In this document: one piece after another, positions 38,157-47,049 of the stretch
Numbering within the stretch: position 1 is the stretch's first letter
How the letters are laid out: every line of letters begins with the position of its first letter
Source: Piscinibacter lacus
Lineage (GTDB): Bacteria > Pseudomonadota > Gammaproteobacteria > Burkholderiales > Burkholderiaceae_C
NCBI RefSeq assembly: GCF_016735685.1
Contig: NZ_JAERRA010000002.1
Span: 372,001 to 436,000 of the forward strand
Direction of reading: 5' to 3'
Length of the DNA stretch: 64,000 nucleotides
The notes under the pieces: model-generated
Told to the model about the DNA's origin: nothing
The model's database searches: none
The model's input: only the letters and a program-made list of their open reading frames with translations
Translations under genes and position numbers: made by a program

Positions 38157-41100
38157 ATGAAACGCATGCTGATCAATGCCACGCAGCCGGAAGAGCGGCG
38201 CCTGGCCATCGTCGACGGGCAGAAGCTGCTCGACTTCGAAACCGAGATCGAAGGGCGCGAACAGCGCAAGGGCAACATCTACAAGGCCGTCGTCACCCGC
38301 GTCGAGCCTTCGCTGGAAGCCTGCTTCGTCGACTACGGCGAGGACCGCCACGGCTTCCTGCCCTTCAAGGAAATCGCGCGCAGCTATTTCAAGGAAGGCG
38401 TCGAGGCCAAGAACGCCCGCATCCAGGACGTGATCAAGGAGGGCCAGTCCCTCGTCGTCCAGGTCGAGAAGGAAGAGCGCGGCAACAAGGGCGCCGCGCT
38501 GACCACCTTCGTCAGCCTGGCCGGCCGCTACCTGGTGCTGATGCCCAACAACCCGCGCGGCGGCGGCGTCAGCCGGCGCATCGAGGGCGAGCAGCGCGAG
38601 GAGCTCAAGGAGAACCTCGAACAGCTCGATTACCCCAAGGGCATGAGCCTGATCGCCCGCACCGCCGGCATCGGCCGCACGGCCGACGAGCTGCAGTGGG
38701 ACCTGAACTACCTGCTCAAGCTCTGGACGGCGATCGACGATGCCACCGGCGGCAAGGGCGCCTTCCTGATCTACCAGGAAAGCTCGCTCGTCATCCGCGC
38801 GATCCGCGACTACTTCACCGCGGACATCGGCGAGATCCTGATCGACACCGACGACATCTACGAGCAGGCCAAGCAGTTCATGCTGCACGTGATGCCGGAC
38901 ACCGCGCATCGCGTCAAGCGCTACCGCGATGACGCGCCGCTGTTCAGCCGCTTCCAGATCGAGCACCAGATCGAGACGGCCTTCAGCCGCACCGTCAACC
39001 TGCCCAGCGGCGGCGCCATCGTCATCGACCACACCGAGGCCCTGGTCTCGGTCGACGTGAACTCGGCCCGCTCGACCCGGGGCACCGACATCGAGGAAAC
39101 CGCGACGCGGACCAACCTCGAAGCCGCCGACGAGATCGCCCGCCAGGCCCGCCTGCGCGACCTGGGCGGCCTGATCGTCGTGGACTTCATCGACATGGAG
39201 GAGTCCAAGAACCGCCGCGAGGTCGAGACCCGCCTGCGCGATGCGCTGCGCAACGACCGCGCCCGCGTGCAGTTCAGCCCCATCAGCAAGTTCGGCCTGC
39301 TGGAGATGAGCCGCCAGCGCCTGCGCCCCGCGCTGAGCGAAGGCAGCCACATCACCTGCCCGCGCTGCAACGGCACCGGCCACATCCGCGACACCGAATC
39401 CTCGGCGCTCCAGATCCTGCGCATCATCCAGGAAGAGGCCCTGAAGGAAGGCACCGCCGCCGTCCATGTGCAGGTGCCGGTTGAGGTGACCAGCTTCCTG
39501 CTCAACGAGAAGCGCACCGAGATCACCAAGATCGAGCTGAAGCAGCGCACCACCGTGCTGCTGGTGCCCAACAAGCACCTGGAGACGCCGAACTACAAGC
39601 TCGAACGCCTGCGCCACGACGATCCGCGCCTGGAGAACTTGCAGGCCAGCTACACCATGATCGAGGAGCCGGAGGACGAAGTCTCGATCAGCCGGCGCGA
39701 GAAGACCAAGGCCAAGCAGGAGCCGGTGCTCAAGGGCGTGCTGCCCGACCAGCCGGCGCCGGTCGCGGCGCCCGCGCCGGCCCCGGTGGCGTTTGTTGCC
39801 CCCGCCCCGGCGCCCGCGCCGATCGTGGCGGCTGCGGCGGCTCCGGCCGTGGTGGCAGCCGCTTCGGGCGGCGGCTTCTTCGGCTGGCTCAAGCGCCTCT
39901 TCGGCGCCCCGGCGGCCACGCCGGACGCCGCCCCGGCTGCCGCGCCGGCCCCGGTCGGCAGCCCGGCCCCCGCCAAGCCGGCTGACGGTCGCGAAGGCCG
40001 CGAGGGCCGCAACGGCGACCGCCGCGGCGGTCGCGAGGGTCGCAATGGCGAGCGCGCGGGTGAGCGTGGTGAACGTAGCGAACGGGGTGAACGGGGCGAT
40101 CGTCCGGAGCGCGGCGAGCGTCCCGAACGCGGCGAGCGCCCGGACCGGGCCGAACGCGGCGAAGCCCGCGGCGGCCGCCCGCGCGGCCCGCGCAGCGAAG
40201 CCGAGGGCAGCGCGCAAGCCGCGCCCGAGGCCCGCTCGGGCGAAGACCGCCGCCCGCCGCGTGGTGAGCGCCCGGAACGGGGCGAACGTGGCGAGCGCGG
40301 TGAGCGTGCCGAGCGCAGTGAGCGTGCCGAACGCGGCGAGCGCCGCAGCGAAACCGCCGCCCCGGTCGAGGCCCTGCAGGACGGCAGCCCCGTCGCGCTG
40401 GACATGCTGAGCGCCGTCGGACCCGCCGCCGAAGGCGCCGACGCCGCCGCCCAGGCCGAGGCCAGCGAGCGCAACGGCCGCCGTCGCCGTCGCGGCGGCC
40501 GCGGCCGTGGCGAACGCAGCGAACGTCCGGAAGGCAGCGAGGACAGCCCGATCACCGAAGGCGCCGAAGCCGCGCTGGACGGCCAGCCGGCCGAAGCCGC
40601 GCAAGACGATGCCGGCCCGCAAGCGGGTGGCGAGGCCGAGGGCAGCGAATCCGGCGAAGCCCGCCGCCCGCGCCGCGGGGGCCGTGGCCGCCGCCGCGAC
40701 GGTGAAGGCCGCCCCGAAGGTGATCGTCCGGCCGAAGCCGGCAGCGACGGCGCCGTCGATCGCGCGGAAGCTGCCGAAACCGCCGACACCGCGGCACCGG
40801 CGCAAGCCGCCTCGCCGGCCCCCGCTGCCGGCGCCTGGTGGGACGATCGCGGCAGCGCCTCGGCCGAGCCGGCTGCGTCGCCGGCCGCTAAAGAAGCGCG
40901 CATCCCGGCTGCGGAGCCGGTCCCCGCGCCGATCGAAGCGCCCGAGCCCGCGCCCCTGGCCGAGCCGGTACCGGTCCAGGCGGCTGCTGCGCCCGCCGCT
41001 GCCCCGGTCGAGGCCGTCGCCGAAGCGCCCGCCGCAGTGGCTGCGCCGGTCGCCCAGGCCGCACCCGCCCCGGCGGCCCCCGCCCTGCCCCGCTACACGC

Positions 41101-41324
41101 TGCCCATCGAGCAACTCGAAGGCGTGGCCCGCGGGGCTGGCCTGGAATGGGTGCAGTCCGACGCGGCCAAGATCGCCGAGGTGCAAGCCGCCATCGCCGC
41201 CACCCCGGCGCCGGTGCATGTGCCGCGCGAGCCCAAGCCGCCGGTCCTGCTGGACGAAGGTCCGCTGGTCCTGGTCGAGACCCGCAAGGACCTCGGCGAG
41301 CTCAAGCTGCCCTTCGAAAGCTGA
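38157..41324 (+). CDS. rne: Ribonuclease E
   Basis: Endonuclease that starts mRNA decay and processes rRNA and tRNA. The 1055-residue product has a catalytic half (about 1-520): S1 RNA-binding domain ([20 protein letters not shown]), 5' sensor, DNase I-like domain with metal-binding D300 ([10 protein letters not shown]) and D343 (VVDFIDM), and the Zn-link CPRC (401-404). The C-terminal half is disordered: a Pro/Ala run (about 525-570), a membrane-helix-like [13 protein letters not shown] segment, two Arg/Glu/Gly-rich repeat blocks, and a short conserved tail. The ATG at 38157 has GGGAGA six bases upstream. A long open frame on the other strand opposite it is a composition artefact. Confidence 0.97.
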   Translation: MKRMLINATQPEERRLAIVDGQKLLDFETEIEGREQRKGNIYKAVVTRVEPSLEACFVDYGEDRHGFLPFKEIARSYFKEGVEAKNARIQDVIKEGQSLVVQVEKEERGNKGAALTTFVSLAGRYLVLMPNNPRGGGVSRRIEGEQREELKENLEQLDYPKGMSLIARTAGIGRTADELQWDLNYLLKLWTAIDDATGGKGAFLIYQESSLVIRAIRDYFTADIGEILIDTDDIYEQAKQFMLHVMPDTAHRVKRYRDDAPLFSRFQIEHQIETAFSRTVNLPSGGAIVIDHTEALVSVDVNSARSTRGTDIEETATRTNLEAADEIARQARLRDLGGLIVVDFIDMEESKNRREVETRLRDALRNDRARVQFSPISKFGLLEMSRQRLRPALSEGSHITCPRCNGTGHIRDTESSALQILRIIQEEALKEGTAAVHVQVPVEVTSFLLNEKRTEITKIELKQRTTVLLVPNKHLETPNYKLERLRHDDPRLENLQASYTMIEEPEDEVSISRREKTKAKQEPVLKGVLPDQPAPVAAPAPAPVAFVAPAPAPAPIVAAAAAPAVVAAASGGGFFGWLKRLFGAPAATPDAAPAAAPAPVGSPAPAKPADGREGREGRNGDRRGGREGRNGERAGERGERSERGERGDRPERGERPERGERPDRAERGEARGGRPRGPRSEAEGSAQAAPEARSGEDRRPPRGERPERGERGERGERAERSERAERGERRSETAAPVEALQDGSPVALDMLSAVGPAAEGADAAAQAEASERNGRRRRRGGRGRGERSERPEGSEDSPITEGAEAALDGQPAEAAQDDAGPQAGGEAEGSESGEARRPRRGGRGRRRDGEGRPEGDRPAEAGSDGAVDRAEAAETADTAAPAQAASPAPAAGAWWDDRGSASAEPAASPAAKEARIPAAEPVPAPIEAPEPAPLAEPVPVQAAAAPAAAPVEAVAEAPAAVAAPVAQAAPAPAAPALPRYTLPIEQLEGVARGAGLEWVQSDAAKIAEVQAAIAATPAPVHVPREPKPPVLLDEGPLVLVETRKDLGELKLPFES
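40045..40350 (+). repeat. Arg/Glu/Gly-rich repeats inside rne
   Basis: Two blocks (about 40045-40165 and 40261-40350) encode runs of GER, SER, AER and PER units, with the DNA repeating GAGCG-, GAACG- and CGGCGAG-type units. They form the charged RNA- and degradosome-binding scaffold region of RNase E. Repeat number is expected to vary between strains. Confidence 0.85.
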
Positions 41325-41363
41325 TCCGCTGCCGCCGCCGCCCCGCGGCGGCCCGCTCGCTCC

Positions 41364-41392
41364 AAGGCCCCGCTTGCGGGGCCTTGTTCTTT
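41364..41392 (+). terminator. Rho-independent terminator of rne
   Basis: Perfect 10-bp stem AAGGCCCCGC / GCGGGGCCTT with loop TT (stem 41364-41385; two inner pairs probably open), followed by GTTCTTT. It lies 40 bases after the rne stop. Confidence 0.88.
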
Positions 41393-41492
41393 GGGGGGAC
41401 AGGTTCCGGCGCGAAATCCCGCGCCGGGCAAAGGCAGGGGGTGGGCCGCATCATCGTGGCACCCATCCACTCCCGGCCCCGCCACCCCTGCC

Positions 41493-42464
41493 ATGCAACG
41501 TCGCCACCTTCTTGCCGCCGGCCTGTCGGCCGCCGCCGCCTCCCCGCTGGCCTGGCTCGCAGCCCCGGGCGCCTGGGCCCAGGCGGCGGCCGAGCTGGGC
41601 ACGCCCAGCCTGCCCACGCCCGGCTTCCGCCGCATGAAGGTGGGCGAGGCCGAGGTGATCGCCCTCAACGACGGCATCGCCCGCCGCCCCCTGGGCGAGG
41701 AGTTCGTGAAGAACGCGCCCCTGGCCGAAGTGCGCGAACTGCTGGCCCGCCAGGGCCTGCCGACCGGGCACATCGACATCCCCTTCACCGCCTTCCTGGT
41801 GAACAGCGGCGGCCGCCGCATCCTGCTGGACACCGGCTTCGGCGAGCACGGCGGCCCGAGCACCGGCCGCCTGCTCGGCCACCTGGCCGCCGCGGGCTTC
41901 CAGCCCGGCGACATCGACACCGTGCTGATCAGCCACTACCACGGCGACCACATCCAGGGCCTGCGCCGCAAGGACGGCAGCCTCGTCTACCCGCGCGCCC
42001 AGGTGCTGGTGCCCGAGCCCGAGCACGCCTTCTGGATGGACGAGGCGGCGATGAACGCCCGGCCCGAGGCCCAGCGCGGCGGCTTCCAGGTCGCGCGGCG
42101 CGTCTTCTCCGACCTGCCGGCCGGGCAGCTCCAGCGCTTCACGCCCGGCAGCGAGCTGGCGCCGGGCCTGCGCTCGGTCGCCGCCTTCGGCCACACCCCG
42201 GGCCACACCCTGTTCGAGTTGCAGTCCGCCGGCCAGACCTTCGTCTACGTGGCCGACCTCACCAATGTGCCGGCGCTCTTCGCCCGCAACCCCGACTGGG
42301 CCGTCAGCTTCGACATGGACGCCGAGGCCGCACGCCGCGTGCGGCGTGCCACCCTGCAGCGCGTGGTTGAAAGCCGGGCCCTGGTCGGCGGCTACCACTT
42401 CCCCTTCCCGGCCTTTGGCCGCATCGTCGCCCAAGGCGAGGGCTATGCCTTCCAGCCGGCCTGA
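41493..42464 (+). CDS. Secreted metallo-beta-lactamase-fold hydrolase
   Basis: A 323-residue periplasmic hydrolase with an N-terminal export signal (MQRRHLLAAGLSAAAASPLAWLAAPGAWAQA) bearing only a weak twin-Arg (QRRHLL). Metal ligands are in SHYHGDHIQG, FGHTPGHT and YVADLTN, and a distal His in GGYHFPFPAFG. This is the pattern of the MBL-fold family including lactonase-like and alkylsulfatase-like proteins; the substrate is unknown. The start is the ATG at 41493. It overlaps the next gene by 20 bases. The general family is certain; any link to antibiotic resistance is not supported. Confidence 0.88.
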   Translation: MQRRHLLAAGLSAAAASPLAWLAAPGAWAQAAAELGTPSLPTPGFRRMKVGEAEVIALNDGIARRPLGEEFVKNAPLAEVRELLARQGLPTGHIDIPFTAFLVNSGGRRILLDTGFGEHGGPSTGRLLGHLAAAGFQPGDIDTVLISHYHGDHIQGLRRKDGSLVYPRAQVLVPEPEHAFWMDEAAMNARPEAQRGGFQVARRVFSDLPAGQLQRFTPGSELAPGLRSVAAFGHTPGHTLFELQSAGQTFVYVADLTNVPALFARNPDWAVSFDMDAEAARRVRRATLQRVVESRALVGGYHFPFPAFGRIVAQGEGYAFQPA

Positions 42465-43071
42465 GCCCCGCGCGGCCGGCCGCCGCCGCCTGCTGCGCGC
42501 CGGCCTGGCCGCCGGCGGCGGCGCCTGGCTGGCCGGGCTGCCGCTGCGCGCCGCAGCGCTCGGGCCGGACGAGCTGGCGGCCCGGCTGCGCGAAGGCGGC
42601 GTGGTCATCGCCTTCCGCCATGCGCTCGCGCCCGGCACCTTCGATCCGCCCGGCTTCACCCTGGACGACTGCCGCAGCCAGCGCAATCTCTCGGACGCCG
42701 GCCGCGCCCAGGCCCGCCAGATCGGCGCCTGGTTCGAAGCCCGCGGCCTGCGCCCGGCGCGCGTGCGCAGCAGCCCCTGGTGCCGCTGCCTGGACACCGC
42801 CCGGCTCGCCTTCGGCATGGCCGAAGCCTGGCCCGCACTCGGCTCGCCCTACGGCGCCCGCGAAAGCAGCAACGCCGAAAACCTGGCCGCCCTGCGCCAG
42901 GCCCTGGCCGAAGCCCGCCAGCAGCCCGGCCGCTTCGAAGCCTGGGTGACCCACATGTTCGTGCTGTCCGACCTGGGCCTGGGCGGCGCCAGCTCGGGCG
43001 AAGGCCTGCTGCTGCGCGCGCAGCCCTCGGGGGCAGTGGAACTGCTGGGGCGGCTGGCGCCGCCGCCCTGA
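42445..43071 (+). CDS. Secreted histidine phosphatase family protein
   Basis: A 208-residue protein with a twin-Arg-like signal (GRRRLLRAGLAAGGGAWLAGLPLRAAA) and a histidine phosphatase domain: the N-terminal catalytic segment IAFRHALAPGTFDPPGF has RHA in place of RHG, followed by LSDAGRAQARQIG, RVRSSPWCRCLDTA and the second His in WVTHMFVLSDL. Related secreted members are common in Burkholderiales and of unknown substrate. The ATG at 42445 lies within the end of the preceding metallohydrolase gene, in another frame, so the pair is translationally coupled. Confidence 0.83.
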   Translation: MPSSRPEPRAAGRRRLLRAGLAAGGGAWLAGLPLRAAALGPDELAARLREGGVVIAFRHALAPGTFDPPGFTLDDCRSQRNLSDAGRAQARQIGAWFEARGLRPARVRSSPWCRCLDTARLAFGMAEAWPALGSPYGARESSNAENLAALRQALAEARQQPGRFEAWVTHMFVLSDLGLGGASSGEGLLLRAQPSGAVELLGRLAPPP

Positions 43072-43443
43072 ACACACGCATGAGAGCCTGCGGAGGCGCG
43101 CGCTCGGCACCTCCAGGCAGCGGGCGCCATCCTGCGAGTGAAGAAATGGGGGGGCATCAGGTCGTCGGCCAGGTGCAATGTGCGGAGGGATCGAGCCAAC
43201 TGAACACGCGGTTACGGGTCGCTCGTACCACCAGCGTTCGGCTTGGCCGAGCACTGCACTGAGAGACGCAAAGCAAGGGCAACATCGAGCGCTTACGTAC
43301 CTGCACCTGACATCCGCGACCGGGCAGCATGAAAGCTAGATGAACTACTCGTTACATCAGTTTCCGCAGCAACACGCAACACTTTTTCGCTTCAGCCTCA
43401 CGAAGGACCTGCGGACCATGAGAAATCCCAGCCTGGAGTTCTC
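43072..43443. other. Gene-free spacer upstream of the porin gene
   Basis: 372 bases with visibly lower GC than the surroundings, especially after 43290. Short open frames here have no conserved sequence. No clear terminator, tRNA or insertion-sequence end was seen. The last part probably carries the promoter and leader of the porin gene; GGAG lies about 7 bases before its ATG, but no convincing -10/-35 pair could be chosen. Confidence 0.5.
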
Positions 43444-44868
43444 ATGCCCTCTTTCACCCCTCCATCCCTTACCCGCCGGTCATCGGCTGTGCTCGGAATC
43501 TTGGTCAGCCTTGCACTGGGCGAAGCCCGGGCCGAAGACGCACGGCTGCGGGCCCTCGAGCAGCGCTTGCATGACTTAGAGCATGCCCTTGCTGAGGCCA
43601 GGGCCTCCGCAGAGCAAATCCGAGCTGCCGCCCATGCCGTTCCCACCGTTCCAAGCGTGCCAAAGGCGCCCGGACCGTCATCCTCATTAGTTAAGCCAAC
43701 CCCAGATGGCGGCTTCGCTCTGGTCGATGCAGAGCGCGGGAACGAACTGCGCTTCAGCGCCATGGTCCAGCTCGACAGCCGGTTGTTCCTGGAGGGCGAG
43801 ACTGCCACCGGATCCAAGCTGGAGGACGGCTTCCTGCTGCGCCGGATCCGCCCCACCCTTTCCGGCCAGTTCGCTGGGTTGGGCTTTCGGATCGCGCCGG
43901 AACTCAGCGGCAACGGGACCGGGGCAAACGTAGCCCTGCTCGATGCTTTCGTCGACATACCGACCGGCCGGACCGGTTTTCTGCGCGTAGGGAAGCAGAA
44001 GAGCGCGATTAGCCTGGATCGGCTGCGGGTTGCCACAGCTCTGCCCCTGGTGGAGCGGGGCTTGGCCAATGAACTGGCCCCTAATCGCGATCTTGGTCTG
44101 GCTTGGTATGGCCAAGCGTTCAGTGGCGGGGCGCAGTTTGTACTGGGCCTGTTCAACGGCGCCGCCGACGGTCGGGATGTCGCTCTGCGCGATGACGGCG
44201 GCAAGGAGGTCCATGCGCGGGTGTTCTTCGAGCCTTTCCGCAACGAGTCGAGCCTACTCAACGGCCTCGGGTTCGGGGTGAGTGCCACGGCCGGGCGCAA
44301 GCGCTCCGAAGGCCCCGGCGCCGCTGCGTCTGCCAGCCTTCCCCGCTACCGTTCAGCAGCGCAAGAAGAGTTCTTCGCATACAGCAGCGGGGTAGTTGCT
44401 GACGGGCATCACCGACGGCTCTTCCCCCAGCTGAGCTATTTCCACAGAAATGCTGGATTTGTTGCGGAGCTGGGCGTATCGGAGCAGGTGCTTCAACGCG
44501 AAAGTCAGACCCGGCGACTGCGTCACACAGCGTATGACGTCACCCTGTCCTGGGTGCCAACCGGGCAACCCATCACCTTTCGTGGCGTGCAGCTTACGGG
44601 GAGCGAATCCGCTTTGGAGCTCGGGCTCCGTGCCTCAGGGCTACGCATCGACCCGAGGGCATTTGAGGGCGGTCTAACTCGCTTTGCCAGCCCGGACGTC
44701 GCGGCTCGGCGTGCGCAGAACCTAGGCCTAGGACTGAGTTGGCACGTTAATCGCCAAGTCAAATGGTCGCTCGACGTCAATCGCACCCGCTATCAAGGTG
44801 GGGCGCCTGGTGGCGCCGACCGACAGACCGAGGACGTGGTGATGGGTCGCTTCCAGCTCGTCTACTAG
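43444..44868 (+). CDS. OprP/OprO-type porin
   Basis: Outer-membrane channel of 474 residues in the phosphate-selective porin O/P family. Order: signal peptide (about 1-30), a coiled-coil trimerisation-like segment (LRALEQRLHDLEHALAEARASAEQIRAA, about 33-60), a Pro/Ser linker and a beta-barrel that begins FSAMVQLDSRLFLEGE and ends VMGRFQLVY with a C-terminal aromatic residue as expected. Segments LRRIRPTLSGQF and GFLRVGKQKSAISLDRLR are family-typical. Base composition and codon use are less GC-rich than those of the neighbours, suggesting transfer. Its position before the sulfate operon suggests anion (sulfate or sulfonate) entry, which is inference. Confidence 0.86.
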   Translation: MPSFTPPSLTRRSSAVLGILVSLALGEARAEDARLRALEQRLHDLEHALAEARASAEQIRAAAHAVPTVPSVPKAPGPSSSLVKPTPDGGFALVDAERGNELRFSAMVQLDSRLFLEGETATGSKLEDGFLLRRIRPTLSGQFAGLGFRIAPELSGNGTGANVALLDAFVDIPTGRTGFLRVGKQKSAISLDRLRVATALPLVERGLANELAPNRDLGLAWYGQAFSGGAQFVLGLFNGAADGRDVALRDDGGKEVHARVFFEPFRNESSLLNGLGFGVSATAGRKRSEGPGAAASASLPRYRSAAQEEFFAYSSGVVADGHHRRLFPQLSYFHRNAGFVAELGVSEQVLQRESQTRRLRHTAYDVTLSWVPTGQPITFRGVQLTGSESALELGLRASGLRIDPRAFEGGLTRFASPDVAARRAQNLGLGLSWHVNRQVKWSLDVNRTRYQGGAPGGADRQTEDVVMGRFQLVY

Positions 44869-45008
44869 CCAAGCTGTGCTGTTGTAAAGCGGGCGTAGAC
44901 GGGACGGCCTAAGTTGCTCGACTAGGTTGGTTTGGCGAGACGCTCGGTAGCGGCAGGTTCCCGGGTGCCTTCATGCCAAAGGCTCATGAGCTGAGGCACA
45001 AACCACGC

Positions 45009-45037
45009 TTGGTGCGCCGGGTCGGCCTTCCTACAGT
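45009..45037 (+). promoter_or_regulatory. Candidate promoter of the Mop gene
   Basis: TTGGTG (45009-45014), 17-bp spacer, TACAGT (45032-45037). Transcription would start near 45044, 25 bases before the ATG at 45069. One of the better sigma-70 matches in the window. Confidence 0.6.
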
Positions 45038-45068
45038 GAAGCCTTCTCAGGTTTCATCCCCCCGCACC

Positions 45069-45287
45069 ATGAGCATCAGCGCCATCAACGTCCGCAACCA
45101 GTTCCGCGGCCGCATCCGGGAGATCCTGGAAGGCCCGGTCGTTTCCGAGATCGATGTCGAGACTCCGGCAGGCCTAGTGGTGACCTCGGTCATTACCACC
45201 CGCTCGGTCCGCGACCTCGGCCTGACCGTCGGCAAGGAGGTGATCGCCCTGGTCAAGTCGACCGAGGTCTCGATCGCTGCGCTCTGA
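45069..45287 (+). CDS. Single-domain TOBE (Mop) oxyanion-binding protein
   Basis: A 72-residue molbindin-like protein: SAINVRNQFRGRIREILEGPVVSEIDVETPAGLVVTSVITTRSVRDLGLTVGKEVIALVKSTEVSIAAL is one complete Mop domain. Such proteins assemble into hexamers that bind molybdate or tungstate. In this sulfur-uptake neighbourhood, sulfate sensing or competition between the oxyanions is conceivable but unproven. The ATG at 45069 was chosen because the domain begins there; the frame is open upstream without similarity. The next gene starts 1 bp after its stop, so the two are co-transcribed. Confidence 0.9.
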   Translation: MSISAINVRNQFRGRIREILEGPVVSEIDVETPAGLVVTSVITTRSVRDLGLTVGKEVIALVKSTEVSIAAL

Positions 45288-45288
45288 A

Positions 45289-45894
45289 ATGCCCAGCCTG
45301 CGTCATCCACCGCGCCGCCAGGTGCGGCTGCTGGTCGTGCCGGGGCTGCGTAACAGCGGTCCGGGGCACTGGCAGAGCTGGCTGGAGCGGCAGCAGCGCG
45401 GGGCGCGTCGGGTGGTGCAGGACGACTGGAGCACACCCGACCTCAATCGCTGGAGCGCCCGCATCGAGACCACCCTGCGCGCTGAACCGGAAAGTCTGTG
45501 GCTCGCGGTTGCGCACAGCTTCGGTTGCGTGGCCCTGGCACGTCACCTGGTCGACGACCCGGATTCCCCGATCGTCGCGGCCATGATGGTGGCGCCGGCC
45601 TCACCAGCACGCTTCGGCCTTGAACAGGCCGTGCCCGAGGCCGCACTGCCACTGCCCAGCGTGCTGGTCGGCAGCGAGAACGACCCCTGGATGAGCCTGG
45701 AGGGTGCCCGCAGCCTGGCTCGTCGCTGGGGCGCGCACTGGGTCTCCCTGGGGCTCGCGGGGCACATCAATGCCGAATCCGGCCATGCCACCTTGCCCCT
45801 CGCCAGCGCCTGGGTCCGGGCGATGCGCCAGCAGCTTGCCCGCGAGCAGCGCCCCGAACTGGCCGACTGGCGCGAGTGGTCCTTCGCGGTGTAG
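45289..45894 (+). CDS. RBBP9/YdeN family serine hydrolase
   Basis: A compact 201-residue alpha/beta hydrolase. The family signature is clear: VVPGLRNSGPGHWQSWLE near the N-terminus, nucleophile in VAHSFGCVAL, acid in VGSENDPWMS and the catalytic His in LAGHINAESGHA. Bacterial members are often adjacent to sulfur or sulfonate genes, but substrates are unknown. It follows the Mop gene by one base and is followed by a perfect hairpin and then the sulfate-binding protein genes. The start is the ATG at 45289. Confidence 0.9.
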   Translation: MPSLRHPPRRQVRLLVVPGLRNSGPGHWQSWLERQQRGARRVVQDDWSTPDLNRWSARIETTLRAEPESLWLAVAHSFGCVALARHLVDDPDSPIVAAMMVAPASPARFGLEQAVPEAALPLPSVLVGSENDPWMSLEGARSLARRWGAHWVSLGLAGHINAESGHATLPLASAWVRAMRQQLAREQRPELADWREWSFAV

Positions 45895-45898
45895 ACCG

Positions 45899-45922
45899 GC
45901 ATGAAGGCAGCGGCCTTCATGC
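45899..45922. repeat. Perfect hairpin between hydrolase gene and sbp
   Basis: GCATGAAGGC-agcg-GCCTTCATGC: 10-bp perfect arms around a 4-base loop, five bases after the hydrolase stop. No T-run follows, so it is not a classical terminator; it may block 3' exonucleases or separate the two transcripts. Confidence 0.7.
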
Positions 45923-45977
45923 ACCGACCGCATAAACATGCGCTCAAGACTTCGTTCCCGCATGCCAAAGCCGTCCC

Positions 45978-45983
45978 TAGCAT
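45978..45983 (+). promoter_or_regulatory. Possible -10 of the sbp-cys operon
   Basis: TAGCAT with a poor -35 (TTCCCG) at 17 bp; transcription would start near 45990, 26 bases before sbp. Weak -35 elements are usual for CysB-activated promoters. The AT-richer GCATAAACATGCG stretch upstream (about 45929-45941) is a possible activator site. Low certainty. Confidence 0.3.
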
Positions 45984-46015
45984 CCGTGCACCTACTCCCA
46001 ACCTGTCTTCCTCGC

Positions 46016-47041
46016 ATGCAATCCCTTCCCTCCCTGTCCCGCGCCCTGCGTCGCGCCCTGATCGGCCTGTCCGTCGGTCTGCTGGCCGCCACCGCCTTCG
46101 CCAAGGACATCACCCTGCTGAATGTGTCCTACGACCCGACGCGCGAGCTCTACGTCGACTTCAACAAGGCCTTCGCAGCCCACTGGAAGGCCAAGACCGG
46201 CGACACCGTCACCATCAAGCAGTCGCACGGCGGCTCGGGCAAGCAGGCCCGCTCGGTGATCGACGGCCTGGAGGCCGATGTGGTCACCCTGGCCCTGGCC
46301 TATGACGTGGACGAACTGCATGCCAAGGCCCAGCTCATCCCTGCCGACTGGCAGAAGCGACTGAAGCACAACAGTGCGCCCTACACCTCGACCATCGTGT
46401 TCCTGGTGCGCAAGGGCAACCCCAAGGGCATCAAGGACTGGGACGACTTGGTCAAGCCCGGCGTGGCCGTCATCACCCCCAACCCCAAGACCTCCGGCGG
46501 CGCGCGCTGGAACTACCTGGCGGCATGGGGCTATGCGCTGAAGAAGTTCGGCGGCGACGAGAAGAAGGCGCAGGCCTTCGTGGGCCAGATCCTGGCCAAC
46601 GTCCCGGTGCTCGACAGCGGCGCACGCGGTTCGCTTGTCACCTTCACCGAGCGGGGTGTCGGCGACGTCTTCCTTTCGTGGGAGAACGAAGCCTTCCTCG
46701 CCACCAAGGAACTGGGCCCGGACAAGTTCGAGGTCGTCGTGCCCAGCCTGTCCATCCTGGCCGAGCCGCCGGTCACCGTGGTCGACAAGGTGGTCGACAA
46801 GAAGGGCACCCGCGAAGTCGCCACCGCCTACCTCGAGTTCCTCTACTCGCCGGTGGGCCAGGATCTGGCCGGCCAGAACTACTACCGTCCGATCGATGCG
46901 AAGGCTGCCGCCAAGTACGCCAAGCAGTTCACCAAGGTGACGCTCTTCACCATCGACGAAGTCTTCGGCGGCTGGGCCAAGGCGCAGAAGACGCACTTCG
47001 CCGACGGTGGAACCTTTGATCAGGTCTACACCAAGAAGTGA
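46016..47041 (+). CDS. sbp: Sulfate-binding periplasmic protein Sbp
   Basis: Periplasmic receptor of the sulfate ABC importer, 341 residues. Signal peptide [24 protein letters not shown] precedes the mature protein, which starts [21 protein letters not shown]. Ligand-site motifs are [39 protein letters not shown] and the Trp in [16 protein letters not shown], which is the Sbp (rather than CysP) version. The C-terminus [28 protein letters not shown] is canonical. The ATG at 46016 was chosen for the signal peptide; no strong ribosome site is visible. First of two tandem binding-protein genes. Confidence 0.96.
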   Translation: MQSLPSLSRALRRALIGLSVGLLAATAFAKDITLLNVSYDPTRELYVDFNKAFAAHWKAKTGDTVTIKQSHGGSGKQARSVIDGLEADVVTLALAYDVDELHAKAQLIPADWQKRLKHNSAPYTSTIVFLVRKGNPKGIKDWDDLVKPGVAVITPNPKTSGGARWNYLAAWGYALKKFGGDEKKAQAFVGQILANVPVLDSGARGSLVTFTERGVGDVFLSWENEAFLATKELGPDKFEVVVPSLSILAEPPVTVVDKVVDKKGTREVATAYLEFLYSPVGQDLAGQNYYRPIDAKAAAKYAKQFTKVTLFTIDEVFGGWAKAQKTHFADGGTFDQVYTKK

Positions 47042-47049
47042 GGCCGGCC

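Noticed and set aside
40045..40350. CRISPR-like array
   Set aside because: The repeats are short, in frame, and encode the Arg/Glu-rich scaffold of RNase E; there are no spacers or cas genes.
37614..41219. Very long open frame (about 1200 codons) on the minus strand opposite rne
   Set aside because: Its product is low-complexity Gly/Ala/Arg/Leu sequence with no domain, and rne on the other strand has complete conserved motifs. High GC suppresses stop codons in the antisense frame.
43340..43579. Small plus-strand open frame overlapping the porin start
   Set aside because: No ribosome site and no similarity; it overlaps the porin signal peptide in another frame.
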